DNA of 32,186 nucleotides from Prorocentrum cordatum (taxonomy: Eukaryota; Sar; Dinophyceae; Prorocentrales; Prorocentraceae). Below, in pieces: positions 9,165 through 17,002 of the stretch. The stretch covers positions 82,501 through 114,686 of the forward strand of contig CAUYUJ010015717.1 in NCBI GenBank assembly GCA_963575745.1, written 5' to 3'. Below the pieces are notes generated by a model, which ran no database searches, was not told the origin of the DNA, and saw only the letters and a list, made by a program, of their open reading frames with translations. The stretch's first letter is position 1. Each line of letters opens with the position of its first letter. The position numbers and the translations under genes are program-made.

Positions 9165-9280
9165 AGGAGTGTGGTGCAGCGGGAGGAGGAGGAGGAGTGA
9201 CGCGGGGCGTTATCCCTTCAAGACGAGGACCCAACACCACAGGATGGTTGGGAAAACATAGATACTGGTTCACGAGGCCA
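9165..9280 (+). repeat. Purine tract and complete tail of E2
   Basis: A GGA tract is followed by GACGCGGGGCG, CCCTTCAAGACGAGGACCCA and CACAGGATGGTTGGGAAAA, then GGTTCACGAGGCC. It matches the tails at 1803-1880 and 23456-23517. Confidence 0.88.
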
Positions 9281-9299
9281 CAGGGCCGGGGGCTCCCAA

Positions 9300-9460
9300 A
9301 AGGCCACCAAAACGCCCCCCACAGCATTACATAGATTGCACCACTGAGACTGCACCACATAGCTTGCACAACATAGATTGAACCTCCCAGATTTCACCAC
9401 ATGGACTGCGCACCGTTCATGGCACCACATAGAGTGCACAACATATACTGCACTACGTTT
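9300..9460 (+). repeat. Degenerate 14-16-bp minisatellite
   Basis: Repeated variants of CACATAGATTGCAC (for example CACATAGCTTGCAC, AACATAGATTG, CACATAGAGTGCAC). No gene is seen across it. Confidence 0.7.
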
Positions 9461-9627
9461 GTTACTAACGAGGCGGACCACCCCTGCGGGAGCCGTCTGC
9501 ACCAGCAGCTTAGCGGACCTGGAGGTTGCTCGCTCGTGCGCCGCTACCTCCTGACCCGAGCGGGAGCACGACCGCCAGGGGGCAGACGGGGCCCAAGTGC
9601 AATGCCTCCTGCGCCCGCGGGGGGGAA

Positions 9628-9782
9628 GGAGGAGGAGGAGAGGAGGAGGAGGAGGAGGAGGAGGAGGAGGAGGAAAAGGAAAAGGAGGAGGAGGAGGAGG
9701 AGGTGGGGGATGAGGAGGAGGAGGAGGAGGAGGAGGAGGAGGAGGAGGAGGAGGAGGAGGAGGAGGAGGAGGAGGGGGAGGG
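9628..9782 (+). repeat. (GAG)n triplet tract
   Basis: About 155 bases of GAG/GGA triplets with a few AAA interruptions. Open frames spanning it owe their length to the tract. Confidence 0.95.
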
Positions 9783-10909
9783 GAGAACTTCTATTCTTCG
9801 CAACTGGGACGACGATGACAGGGGCACTCTGATAGAGTTCAGAGTCAGTTCCGGTCGAGGAGCCTGTGAAAGGGTGAGACAGTACGAGAAGAACAAACGC
9901 ACATGCAAGATATACTTTGCGGATGGGACAAAAGAGCAAGGGTAACAAGTAGTCCCCCCTGCTTGCCAGACGGTGGGATTGATGGTGGCGCAATGATACC
10001 TCGCTTGGTGCTCTGGCCTCTGATAGAGGCTGGATAAATGTTTGCACTGGACGTTCTTGTACGCATTGCGTCGACGAGTACATGGGCGAACCTTGAAGAG
10101 GAGTTGACCAAGTCTTCTTCGTCATACTATAGCCATACTTTCTGAAATCCTCACAGTCGTATCGCAGTTCGCAGTTCGCAGGCTGAACTGGAAGCTCGCA
10201 TTCCTTCCCTCTCGTCTCGTCTTCGTCCTTTTCTTTTGACATGAAATTATATTCGATGGAGCGTCAATGCCTGATTCTGAACGTTTGCATTTGCGTTTGC
10301 AGGCAAATAGCCGTGGCAGTGGTGTTGCAGCTTTGGAAATCGAGGAAGGGAACTTGCACGCCGATCTAAGATATCCGCGGGGACCTTCGAAAGCTTATGC
10401 TTATGCAGTTGTCTCTTCTTCTAGTGAAGCTACCATCAGAGGCCACTCGGGCGCCAAAGCTTTCATCGATTGGATGCTCAAGGATCGACACGTGATGGTC
10501 TACCGTCTGGCTTGTTGAGCTCGTTGCCGGCTGGCCGACCCTATGTGTTTTTTTTGATCCTGGTCGGCTCAGTAGAGCTTGGTTTGTGACGAAGTCCGAA
10601 CCATACCTCCGCCGCCCATCGGTTAGGACTGGCACGAGCTCACCGGTGGGGTTCATTTCATGTGTGCCCGCCTTCCAATTTCTGAGCTCCCATGCTGAGA
10701 GACCTACTGTAGCTGACAGTCGGCGCTCCGCGGATTGTCAGCTATTATCTGACCGTCATCAGTCGATGCACGCGGGCTCGGACAATACTTTTCTTTTTTC
10801 GTTCCTCCCTTATTCGACAGGTTCGGATTGCTCCCCAATCAGAGCTTGCCTCTGTAGGGGTCCTAGCGGATTCATATGGTTAGGTTAGGTTTGCCGCCGA
10901 TTTTCGCCG
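9783..10909. other. No convincing gene
   Basis: Mixed composition, lower GC than the coding parts. An 83-codon open frame at 10267-10518 (plus) has an ATG but no recognisable domain. It might be a small hypothetical gene, but the evidence does not rise above chance. Nothing else is supported. Confidence 0.4.
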
Positions 10910-10931
10910 CACGCCCGGGTGCCCGGGCGTG
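10910..10931. repeat. Perfect 10-bp stem palindrome
   Basis: CACGCCCGGG, TG, CCCGGGCGTG: a perfect GC inverted repeat just upstream of the TATAGCCC tract. Confidence 0.8.
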
Positions 10932-10951
10932 CCCGTGGGTGCCCTAAAGCT

Positions 10952-11026
10952 TTATAGCCCTATAGCCCTACACCTGTATAGCCCTATGGCTCTATAGCCC
11001 TATAGCCCCCTAGCCCTATAGCCCTG
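10952..11026 (+). repeat. TATAGCCC octamer repeat
   Basis: About eight or nine octamers, mostly TATAGCCC with variants (TACACCTG, TATGGCTC). It differs from the TTTAGGG-type telomere repeat and is taken as a microsatellite. Confidence 0.8.
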
Positions 11027-11442
11027 ATTGTTTTTTTCTCCAGTATCATTTAGTTTATGGTGTTCAGATTGTCTCAGGTTCGGTCGCTAAGAAACAAGTG
11101 ATGAACGAGACACCGTGGACCTCCTGAGATCCAGACCCTTTGGCGTGATGAAACGACTGCGGAGTGGAGGATCGAAAGTTTTAGGCGTCTGAGCGGTTTT
11201 TGTGCCTCTGGACGCGCCCTCGTCGTCGCGGACGGATATACCTTTCAAAATGTTGCTGGGGTGGGCCACACGGGAAGGGTGCCCGATTCTGAGCGGATGT
11301 TGCCTTGGCCTCTGGCGCCATGCCAAGTCATCACTAGGGCAATTGCTTCTCAAGCTTATCCTAGGGCTTCCCTCGGACCGTCGGACAAGGCACCCGCGAC
11401 GGACACAAATTGACCTCGCTTGTGCCGCCCTGTGCCTGTCGG
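11027..11442. other. No gene recognised upstream of the SAP exon
   Basis: Possible upstream exons or intron of the SAP-domain gene may lie here, but no frame with matching bias or a clear splice site could be assigned. Confidence 0.4.
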
Positions 11443-11601
11443 GAGGACCTCGACAAGCTCACCGTGGTCCAGCTGAAGGGCCGGCTGAAGGAGGCGGGGC
11501 TGCCAGTGTCTGGCAAGAAGCACGAGCTGGTGGCACGCCTGCAGGCCGACGCTGGCGGCGCCGAGGTCGGCTCTCCCCTCCGCCGTCGGAAGCATGTCTA
11601 G
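11443..11601 (+). CDS. SAP-domain protein, terminal exon (5' part not found)
   Basis: Translation gives EDLDKLTVVQLKGRLKEAG, LPVSGKKHELVARLQA, then a short Gly/Ala linker and a basic end LRRRKHV before TAG (11599-11601). This fits the SAP motif: a helix with V-x2-L-K-x3-L, a Gly-Leu-Pro-x-Ser-Gly-x-K turn, and a second helix E-L-x2-R-L. SAP domains bind AT-rich or scaffold DNA and occur in nuclear chromatin and RNA-processing proteins. G/C-ending codons match the S1 gene. The frame is open back to 11410, but only with a TTG start, so an intron acceptor before about 11443 is likely and this is the last exon of a larger gene. The upstream exons were not identified, so the function of the whole protein is unknown. 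Confidence 0.6.
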   Translation, partial: EDLDKLTVVQLKGRLKEAGLPVSGKKHELVARLQADAGGAEVGSPLRRRKHV

Positions 11602-12262
11602 TCCTCCATCTTCTCGGGGGTGCAGGTAGTCGGTAGTCTGGGGGGTGGGACCTCCAAAACTGGCCGCTGCAGACACCGAGAGTCCATGCGGTTGGAGGGA
11701 GCCAGTCCTGAATGTCGCCCTGTCCGAACTTGCCGAGGCCGTGCAAACCCACTGCATCAAACCGCCTATATCCGAGAGCTTGAAGTCTGATGGGGCGCAC
11801 TCGCCAGCCATGCGTAGGGCAGAGATAGATCGCTCCAGAACCTCCCGGAACTCTCTCAGAGTGTTCCGGAGCGTTCTGGAACGGCCGCGGCGCCCGATAT
11901 TTCCTCAGGGACGCCAGTTTTCCAAGACGTCCGAATCATCTAGGCCCGATGTTGTCTTCGTCCTGGCTCCGTCTTAGCGCCTGCAGTCTGATGGCAGGGC
12001 TCCCGTGCTTCATTAACTTGGCGGCGCGCGCAAGGCGCAAAGGGAGCATGGCCGGAGGGAGTGAAAGGAGAGGAGAGGGTGGAGAAGAGTGACAGGAGAG
12101 GGAGGGTCGGGGGGAAATAAAGGCTGGGTTATCCCTGGGGGAGCGAGGATAGCCGTGCTTCGCGCGTCGCGGCCAGGTCGCAGAGTCGCCCTTCTCGTGG
12201 GGAGGGTGGGGGGTATCGAGAAGGCGTGAAGATGCGCGCGAGTCGCACGTCGCGAGAAGGCG
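11602..12262. other. No gene recognised; possible upstream region of the S1 gene
   Basis: Mixed sequence with purine-rich stretches (12040-12120). Open frames lack domains. The 5' end and promoter of the S1-domain gene may lie here, but no leader or acceptor could be pinned down. Confidence 0.4.
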
Positions 12263-13785
12263 GTGCGCAATGTCGGGGGGCTTGGGGTAGAGAGGGGTGC
12301 TTGGTCTCAGGCCCAGGCAGAGGCCGCCCCCGAGCTCCCGCGAGCCCCCGAGTCCCCAGCCCAACCCGGCGGTGCGGGGTCAGCACGGCTCCAGGCCGAG
12401 GCGGTGGACGTCGAGGCGGAGCGGAGCGTCACGTCCTCGGGCGAGGCCGCGGCAGCGCAGGGGGGCGCCCGCGAGGGGCCGGCCAGGAGGCCGCTGGCGG
12501 CCCTGAGGGTGGGCCAGGCGCTGGAGGGGAGGGTGGTGCGCACGAGGCGGCGTGTGGCCCAGCTGGACGTCGGTTGCGAGAAGAGCAGGGGGCCAACTTG
12601 CGAACCCTGCCCCTGCCCCCCAGGATTTCTGGGGGGGAGGGGGGGTCACTTCGCTCAGGAGCTCCCGAGCGAAGCGGACCCCACCCTCCCTCTCAGAAAT
12701 CGTGGGGGGTAGGGGCAGGGTTCGCATGCGGCCCCCTGAAGAACGCTTCCTTGCTCGCACGCGTCCGCCCGCGCGAGCTGGTGATCGGGCAGACTGTGAG
12801 CGCCAGGGTGGAGAGGATGGACCTGGAAGCTGGCATCTTCAGCGTGTCTGTCGATGGGCTGCCCAAGCTGAGGTTGCTGGAGGATGTCCGGGAGGGCGAG
12901 ATGGTTGATGGCACTGTGTCTGGCATTAGCAATGTCGGCGTCTTGGTCGACATTGGTTGCGAAATTAACGCCCTCCTGCCATGCGGCAAAGATGACACGT
13001 CGAAGCTCAAGCTGCACGAAGAGCTGACAGGCCTCGAGATTACGAAGGTGAATGTCGTTCAGCGAAAGGTCACAGTGTCGTTTTCAGGGTTGTCCAAACT
13101 AGTTTCAGGGTTGTCCAAACTAGTGCCTGATCGGCCAGAGCCTCACTCGACGCAGACAGAGAGCGCAAAGCAGAAAAGCAGAAGGCTAAAGGTCAGAACA
13201 TTGCGGCCAGACAGGAAGTCGTTAAAGGACTTGAGGGTGGGCGAGACGTTGGAGGGCAAAGTCGTCCGCACGAAGCTGCGTGGGGGGATTCCGGCCACCT
13301 TTGAACTGGATGCTGGCTACGAGAGGAATGCGTCTGTTCTTGTCCGGGCAAGTGATTTGGTGAACGGGCAGAATGTGACCGCAACGGTAGAGAAGGTGAA
13401 CTCGGAAACGGGCCTCTTCACCGTGTCCATTAATGGGTTGCCCAAGTTAAGGTTTTTGGAGGACTTCGAGAAGGGCGAGATGGTTGATGGCATCGTCTCG
13501 AGAATCAACAGCGCAGGCGTCTTTGTCGACATTGGCTGCAAGCGAAAGGCCCTCTTGTTAGGCACCAAGGACGTGAGGTCCAAGCTCGAGCCTCGGCAAG
13601 AACTGAAGGGCCTCAGGGTCGAGGAAGTGGACATCGAGCAGAATCACATCGCGGTGTCCTGCCCTGGGCTGTCCAGGCGAGTGTCCGGCAGACAGGAGCC
13701 GGAGGGGGGAGCCAAACCTCAGGCTGGCTGCGCCGCTCCTCTTGGTATCGCTCGGACGTGTGCACCTTTTCTCGGCGGGGATTAG
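12263..13785 (+). CDS. Protein with four S1 RNA-binding domains, interrupted by a foldback intron
   Basis: Read as 12263-12583 joined to 12742-13785 (about 454 residues). S1 domains lie at about residues 83-150 (LRVGQALEGRVVRT, then GCEK joined to NASLLARV), 157-225 (EGEMVDGTVSGI...VDIGCEINALLP), 272-339 (VGETLEGKVVRT...GYERNASVLV) and 353-414 (KGEMVDGIVSRI...VDIGCKRKALL). The domains alternate between two subtypes, so the gene arose by duplicating a two-domain module. S1 domains are OB-folds that bind RNA, as in ribosomal protein S1 and related translation or RNA-decay factors; an organellar role is possible but not shown. The upstream exon is in a different frame from the downstream exon, and removing 12584-12741 joins them. 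The start is uncertain (GTG at 12263; no clear ATG or transit peptide), and the 3' end may be spliced on to the block at 14017-15240. Confidence 0.75.
12584..12741 (+). mobile_element. Introner-like foldback element (type B) acting as an intron
   Basis: The 158-base insert is a hairpin: AGGGGGCC-x4-TGCGAACCCTGCCCCTGCCC at the left is answered by GGGTAGGGGCAGGGTTCGCA and GGCCCCCT at the right, with CAGGAGCTCCCGAGC near the centre. It belongs to the type B family at 2409-2556 and 2824-2973. GAAGAGC before it and GAAGAAC after it look like a 7-base target-site duplication with one change. Excision gives GCEK-NASLLARV, matching GYERNASVLV in the third domain of the same gene. Its length is not a multiple of three, so splicing is needed to keep the frame. 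The boundary that fits is AG..AG or GC..GA, not GT..AG. Confidence 0.8.
13082..13123 (+). repeat. 21-bp exact tandem duplication inside the S1 gene
   Basis: TTTCAGGGTTGTCCAAACTA plus G occurs twice in a row, duplicating the in-frame heptapeptide VSGLSKL at the end of the second S1 domain. It is frame-preserving and probably recent, since both copies are identical. Confidence 0.9.
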
Positions 13786-14016
13786 TAAGGAGCATCCTGG
13801 ATCCTCCTGTTAAAAAACCGCGCAGGAAACCGAACAAAGCACAGGGAATGGACGTCCGAGCGACGGGGAGTCCTGGCCAGGCAAGCCGAGGGGCCCAGCG
13901 GTCGGCATGCACGCCCTTCCGGCCTGGCCGCGTGAGGGCGCGTACCGCCCGCCCGGGGCGCAGGGCCGGCCTGGCCAGCACAGGCGTGGCCAGCCGGCTG
14001 CGTCGGCGCCCCCCAG

Positions 14017-15240
14017 GAGCGCCCGTCGTCGCAGAGGCGGGCCCCTCCGGGCTGCTCGCGCGCGGCCGAGGCCGCGGAGGCAGCCCGCGGGGGCGGCAGC
14101 GCGGGGCGCGTCAGGAAGCCGCTGAGGGATCTGAAGGTGAGCGACGGAGGACGGGCGGGTTTGACGGCGCGGGCGCTCGCGCGTGAGCTGCCCGCGCAAG
14201 GTCGCGCGCGAGCGCCCTCTTCTCCACGCGGCGTGCCGCGCCGGCGGCCCGCTGGAGCCACCGCGCAAGGCCGTTGTGCTCTCGCGTGCATGGCCCTGTT
14301 CCGCTCGTCGCCCCAGGTGGGCGAGACGCTGGAGGGGAGGATCGTGCGCACGAGGCAGCGCGCCTTCAGGGTCGACCTCGGCTTCGAGAACAACGGGTCC
14401 ATCCTCGCTCCGCGGAGAGAGCTGGCGGGCAGCCTCAGGAGCGGGCAGGTGGTGCAGGCGACGGTGGAGAAGGTGGACCTGGAAGCTGGCCTCTTCAGCG
14501 TGTCCGTCGCCGGCCTGGCCAAGCTGAGGCAGCTGGAGGACCTTTGCGAAGGCGAGCTGGTCAACGGCACAGTCACCAGGATAACGAGTCAAAGCGCCCT
14601 GATCGACATCGGCTGCGAGCAGGACGCCGTCCTGCCAGTCGGCGGGGGGGAGGCACAGGATCCGGTGCTGTTCGAGGAGCTGCGGGACCTGAGGCTTGAG
14701 AGGGTGGACCCCGAGCGAAGCGAGATCCTGGTGTCCCGCGCCGGGCTCTCCAGACTCGAGGTGGGGCAGGCGGTGCGGGGCACAGTCCAGAACAAGGTTC
14801 GCACGGACTTCGTCGTCGCCAGGATCGGCGGCCGCCGGCAGACCGCCAGGGTCGTCGGCCCACGCGGCAAGCTCTCGCTGCTCAGGTGGGGGGAGGAGCT
14901 GAGCCTGGTCGTGGCGAGCGTCGGCGGCGACAGCGGTGAGGTGAGGGTAGAAGTGGCGGGCCTCGACAAGCTCGTCGAGGACAGGGGCGCCAGCAGGGCG
15001 CGGCTGGATGATCTCGAGGTGGGGTCCAGCGTCACGGGTTACATTGAGGGCGCGGAGGTCGGCGGGAAGAGAGCGAACCTGTGGGTAGACATCGGCGCCA
15101 CCAGGTCCGCAATGGTAAGCCTGAGGAAGTCGTTGCTCGCCACCCTCGAGCGTGGCTCGGAGGTCCGGGTCAGGCTGGTCGCTCTGGACCCGGGCAAGGG
15201 CACGGTGGAGGCCGAGCTGCACAAGGAGGACGACGCGTAG
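14017..15240 (+). CDS. Second block of four S1 RNA-binding domains, with one GT-AG intron
   Basis: Exon 14017-14136 (starting after a candidate CCCCCCAG acceptor) ends in RKPLRDLK; the next exon, 14317-15240, begins VGETLEGRIVRTRQR. The join parallels RKSLKDLRVGETLEG in the upstream block. S1-like domains start near 14317 (VGETLEGRIV), 14551 (EGELVNGTVTRI), 14755 (LEVGQAVRGTVQ) and 15013 (LEVGSSVTGYIEG); the last two are more diverged. The protein ends AELHKEDDA at TAG 15238-15240. The first two domains resemble the upstream block (VDLEAGLFSVSV against MDLEAGIFSVSV), so this is either the 3' half of one eight-S1 gene or a tandem paralogue. No ATG with good context opens this block, which favours one gene. 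Confidence 0.75.
   Translation, partial: ERPSSQRRAPPGCSRAAEAAEAARGGGSAGRVRKPLRDLKVSDGGRAGLTARALARELPAQGRARAPSSPRGVPRRRPAGATAQGRCALACMALFRSSPQVGETLEGRIVRTRQRAFRVDLGFENNGSILAPRRELAGSLRSGQVVQATVEKVDLEAGLFSVSVAGLAKLRQLEDLCEGELVNGTVTRITSQSALIDIGCEQDAVLPVGGGEAQDPVLFEELRDLRLERVDPERSEILVSRAGLSRLEVGQAVRGTVQNKVRTDFVVARIGGRRQTARVVGPRGKLSLLRWGEELSLVVASVGGDSGEVRVEVAGLDKLVEDRGASRARLDDLEVGSSVTGYIEGAEVGGKRANLWVDIGATRSAMVSLRKSLLATLERGSEVRVRLVALDPGKGTVEAELHKEDDA
14137..14316 (+). other. Spliceosomal intron, GT-AG, 180 bp
   Basis: The donor is CTGAAG/GTGAGC at 14137 and the acceptor GCCCCAG/GTGGGC at 14316. Both junctions are in phase 0, and the spliced product LKVGETLEG matches LRVGETLEG of the upstream block. 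The intron is 60 codons long without an in-frame stop, so a gene finder could read through it. It shows no hairpin, unlike the insert at 12584-12741. Confidence 0.75.
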
Positions 15241-16440
15241 GACCGCACCATCTGCGGCGAAGCCGCTCGGCGCTGAGCATCCCGAGCGGGGGCGCGTTGG
15301 CGCGGCGCGGAGCGGAGCGGCACCAGCCGGCGCGGAGGACGCTCAGAGGGGCTTGCCGCGCCGGCGCGGGAGCGGTGCGGCGCTGTCAGGCGTTGGGCAG
15401 ATCGAGCGGGGACCTGGCCGCCATCCGCCGCCCCCGAGGCCCAGCTCGAGGACGCGGCGGAGCTTGAGAACCAGGAGGCGGCACGGGCATGAGCTCTCGG
15501 AGGCCCGCACAGACCACTCGGGTTGGCGCTGGCACCCAGGCGCCGCCTCCCGCGCCACCTCCGGCGCGCTCGGCGCGCTGGGGAAGGCCGTGCGTGTAGG
15601 ACGACGGATGGGCAATCCAAGCAGGGCCGTTCGTGACACTTGGAGAAGGGGTCCCAGCAACCTGAGAAGTACACGCTGATTTCTGGAAGGCTGGATACCC
15701 TAGTCCCCTGCAGTTGCAGATCATATGAGGGTGAGGGGGCGCGACCCACCCGCGCCGCGACCCACCCGTGACCCACCTACCCCCACCGCGACCCACCCGA
15801 GCTGAGGACGACAAGAGCAAGAACAATGGCAACAACAACATGCATCATGTTATGACTGTTCGCAGTATCTGCTCGCGTGCCATTCGACACGTATATCATA
15901 TCCCAGACCCTCGGTACCCGCCCTTTTCGTCTTCGATCGTACACCTCTTGGGGGGTATATCTTCCCTACCTGCCGCGTGTAGTTGGTGCAGCCCCTAAAA
16001 CAGAGGAAGGAAGGGAGAATGGGACGAGACAAGGGGGATGGTGAAGGATCGAGTGCGAGAGAGATGTGCAGGAGGAGGGTTAGGAGCAGGAGCGCAAGCG
16101 GCAGAACCAGACGGGCGTGTCGGGCGGGCGGGCCCGAACGGGCAGGTCGGGCGGGCCCGTGATTCGCGAGACCGTGATTCGCGAGTCTCGGAGGCACGGC
16201 GCCGCAATACATTGTAAGGAAGCACCATGCGAGAACGCGATTTTCGTATAACACGTTGTGAGGAAGTATCAGGCGGGAGCCGCTGTTGTTGTAAACCAGG
16301 TGCCAACAACACAGTTTGAGCATTAAGTATTTCCTTTGATAAAGAAAACTCAGGGTGCGGGCCCCGGGAGGAGCAGTTCAATTGAGAAAACACAGAATTT
16401 AGCCGGAGGGGTGGTTCAACAATTGTAATATTTAAGATGT
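15241..16440. other. No gene recognised; 3' flank of the S1 gene
   Basis: GC-rich to about 15480, then mixed. CGTGATTCGCGAG is present twice near 16158-16185, and ACCCACC repeats occur at 15745-15800. Short open frames have no domains. Confidence 0.45.
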
Positions 16441-16836
16441 GTGTTCTTGGCCCTCGTTCCTAGCGTACCGTTCTTGTCTACAGCACAGATGCGATCGTAT
16501 CTGTTCATATCTGTTCTGGCTCAAGCTTCTCAGGGCATGCTCCCAGGGGGTCTTTTGGGGCTTGCTCGCGATTTTCTCCCAGCAGCCCTCCACTTCCGCA
16601 CTTCGTGGTTGGCTGCAAGCTGCCCCACGTGCCCTTCGGTCTCCTGCCCATCAGTGACGTTGCCGAGCTGCCAAGGCCTGCAGTGCGGCGACTGCCATTG
16701 CCCGGGGGGGCAGGCCACCTCGCTGCTCTGGGCTAGCGCGGCGGTGGCCTTGTGCTCGGCGGGCGCTGGGCTGGCCGTGGGCTGCGCGGGCGCCAGCGTG
16801 CTGGGGTGCGCGCGCCAGGCCGCGGGGGCGGCTTGA
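16441..16836 (+). pseudogene. Cys-rich, hydrophobic N-terminal remnant of the retroelement polyprotein (tentative)
   Basis: The frame contains a Cys-rich patch (CPTCPSVSCPSVTLPSCQG) followed by a hydrophobic, Ala/Gly-rich segment (SAAVALCSAGAGLAVGCAGA) that could span a membrane, then stops at 16836. From memory, dinoflagellate reverse-transcriptase polyproteins often begin with a Cys/Pro patch and one membrane segment ahead of a region like the one opening at 17003. The two parts are in different frames here, with a stop at 16958 in the frame of the downstream ORF, which suggests decay by frameshift. It may instead be unrelated sequence. Confidence 0.3.
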
Positions 16837-17002
16837 GAGTGTCCGGGTGGCCCCGGCTGCGGCGGCGAGGAGCCAGCCTCCTCGGCCCGAGGGGCAGGAG
16901 GCCGCTCTGCCAAGGCCGCCGCGCTCCCAGCGCCGGGCGGGCCCGCGGGGCCATCCGTGACGACCGTGGCGACGACGCCCAGCTCGCTGGCCCAGCGTCG
17001 AG

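Larger units (their letters stand above)
7027..9280 (+). mobile_element. Composite repeat element E2 (89-bp VNTR, ATG tract, two tails)
   Basis: The same family as E1, but more complex. An 89-bp array (7027-8125) is followed by an ATG microsatellite (8137-8795), a purine tract and partial tail (8797-8890), then three more 89-bp units (8891-9130) and a second, complete tail (9199-9279). No head like that of E1 or E3 is seen at the left end. The partial tail stops at AACACC and joins directly to CTGCCACTGGGGCC of a unit, which looks like a recombination or insertion junction. No protein for mobility is encoded. Confidence 0.75.

Noticed and set aside
9544-10242. 232-codon minus-strand frame
   Set aside because: Half of it is a triplet tract and the rest has no recognised domain or codon bias.
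10879-10891. GGTTAGGTTAGG as telomere-like repeat
   Set aside because: Only two units and not the TTTAGGG type; no array.
16505-16525. Second spliced-leader-like sequence ending TGGCTCAAG, upstream of the retroelement
   Set aside because: Only about 15 of 21 positions agree and the core is broken; a 9-base match is expected by chance in a window of this size.
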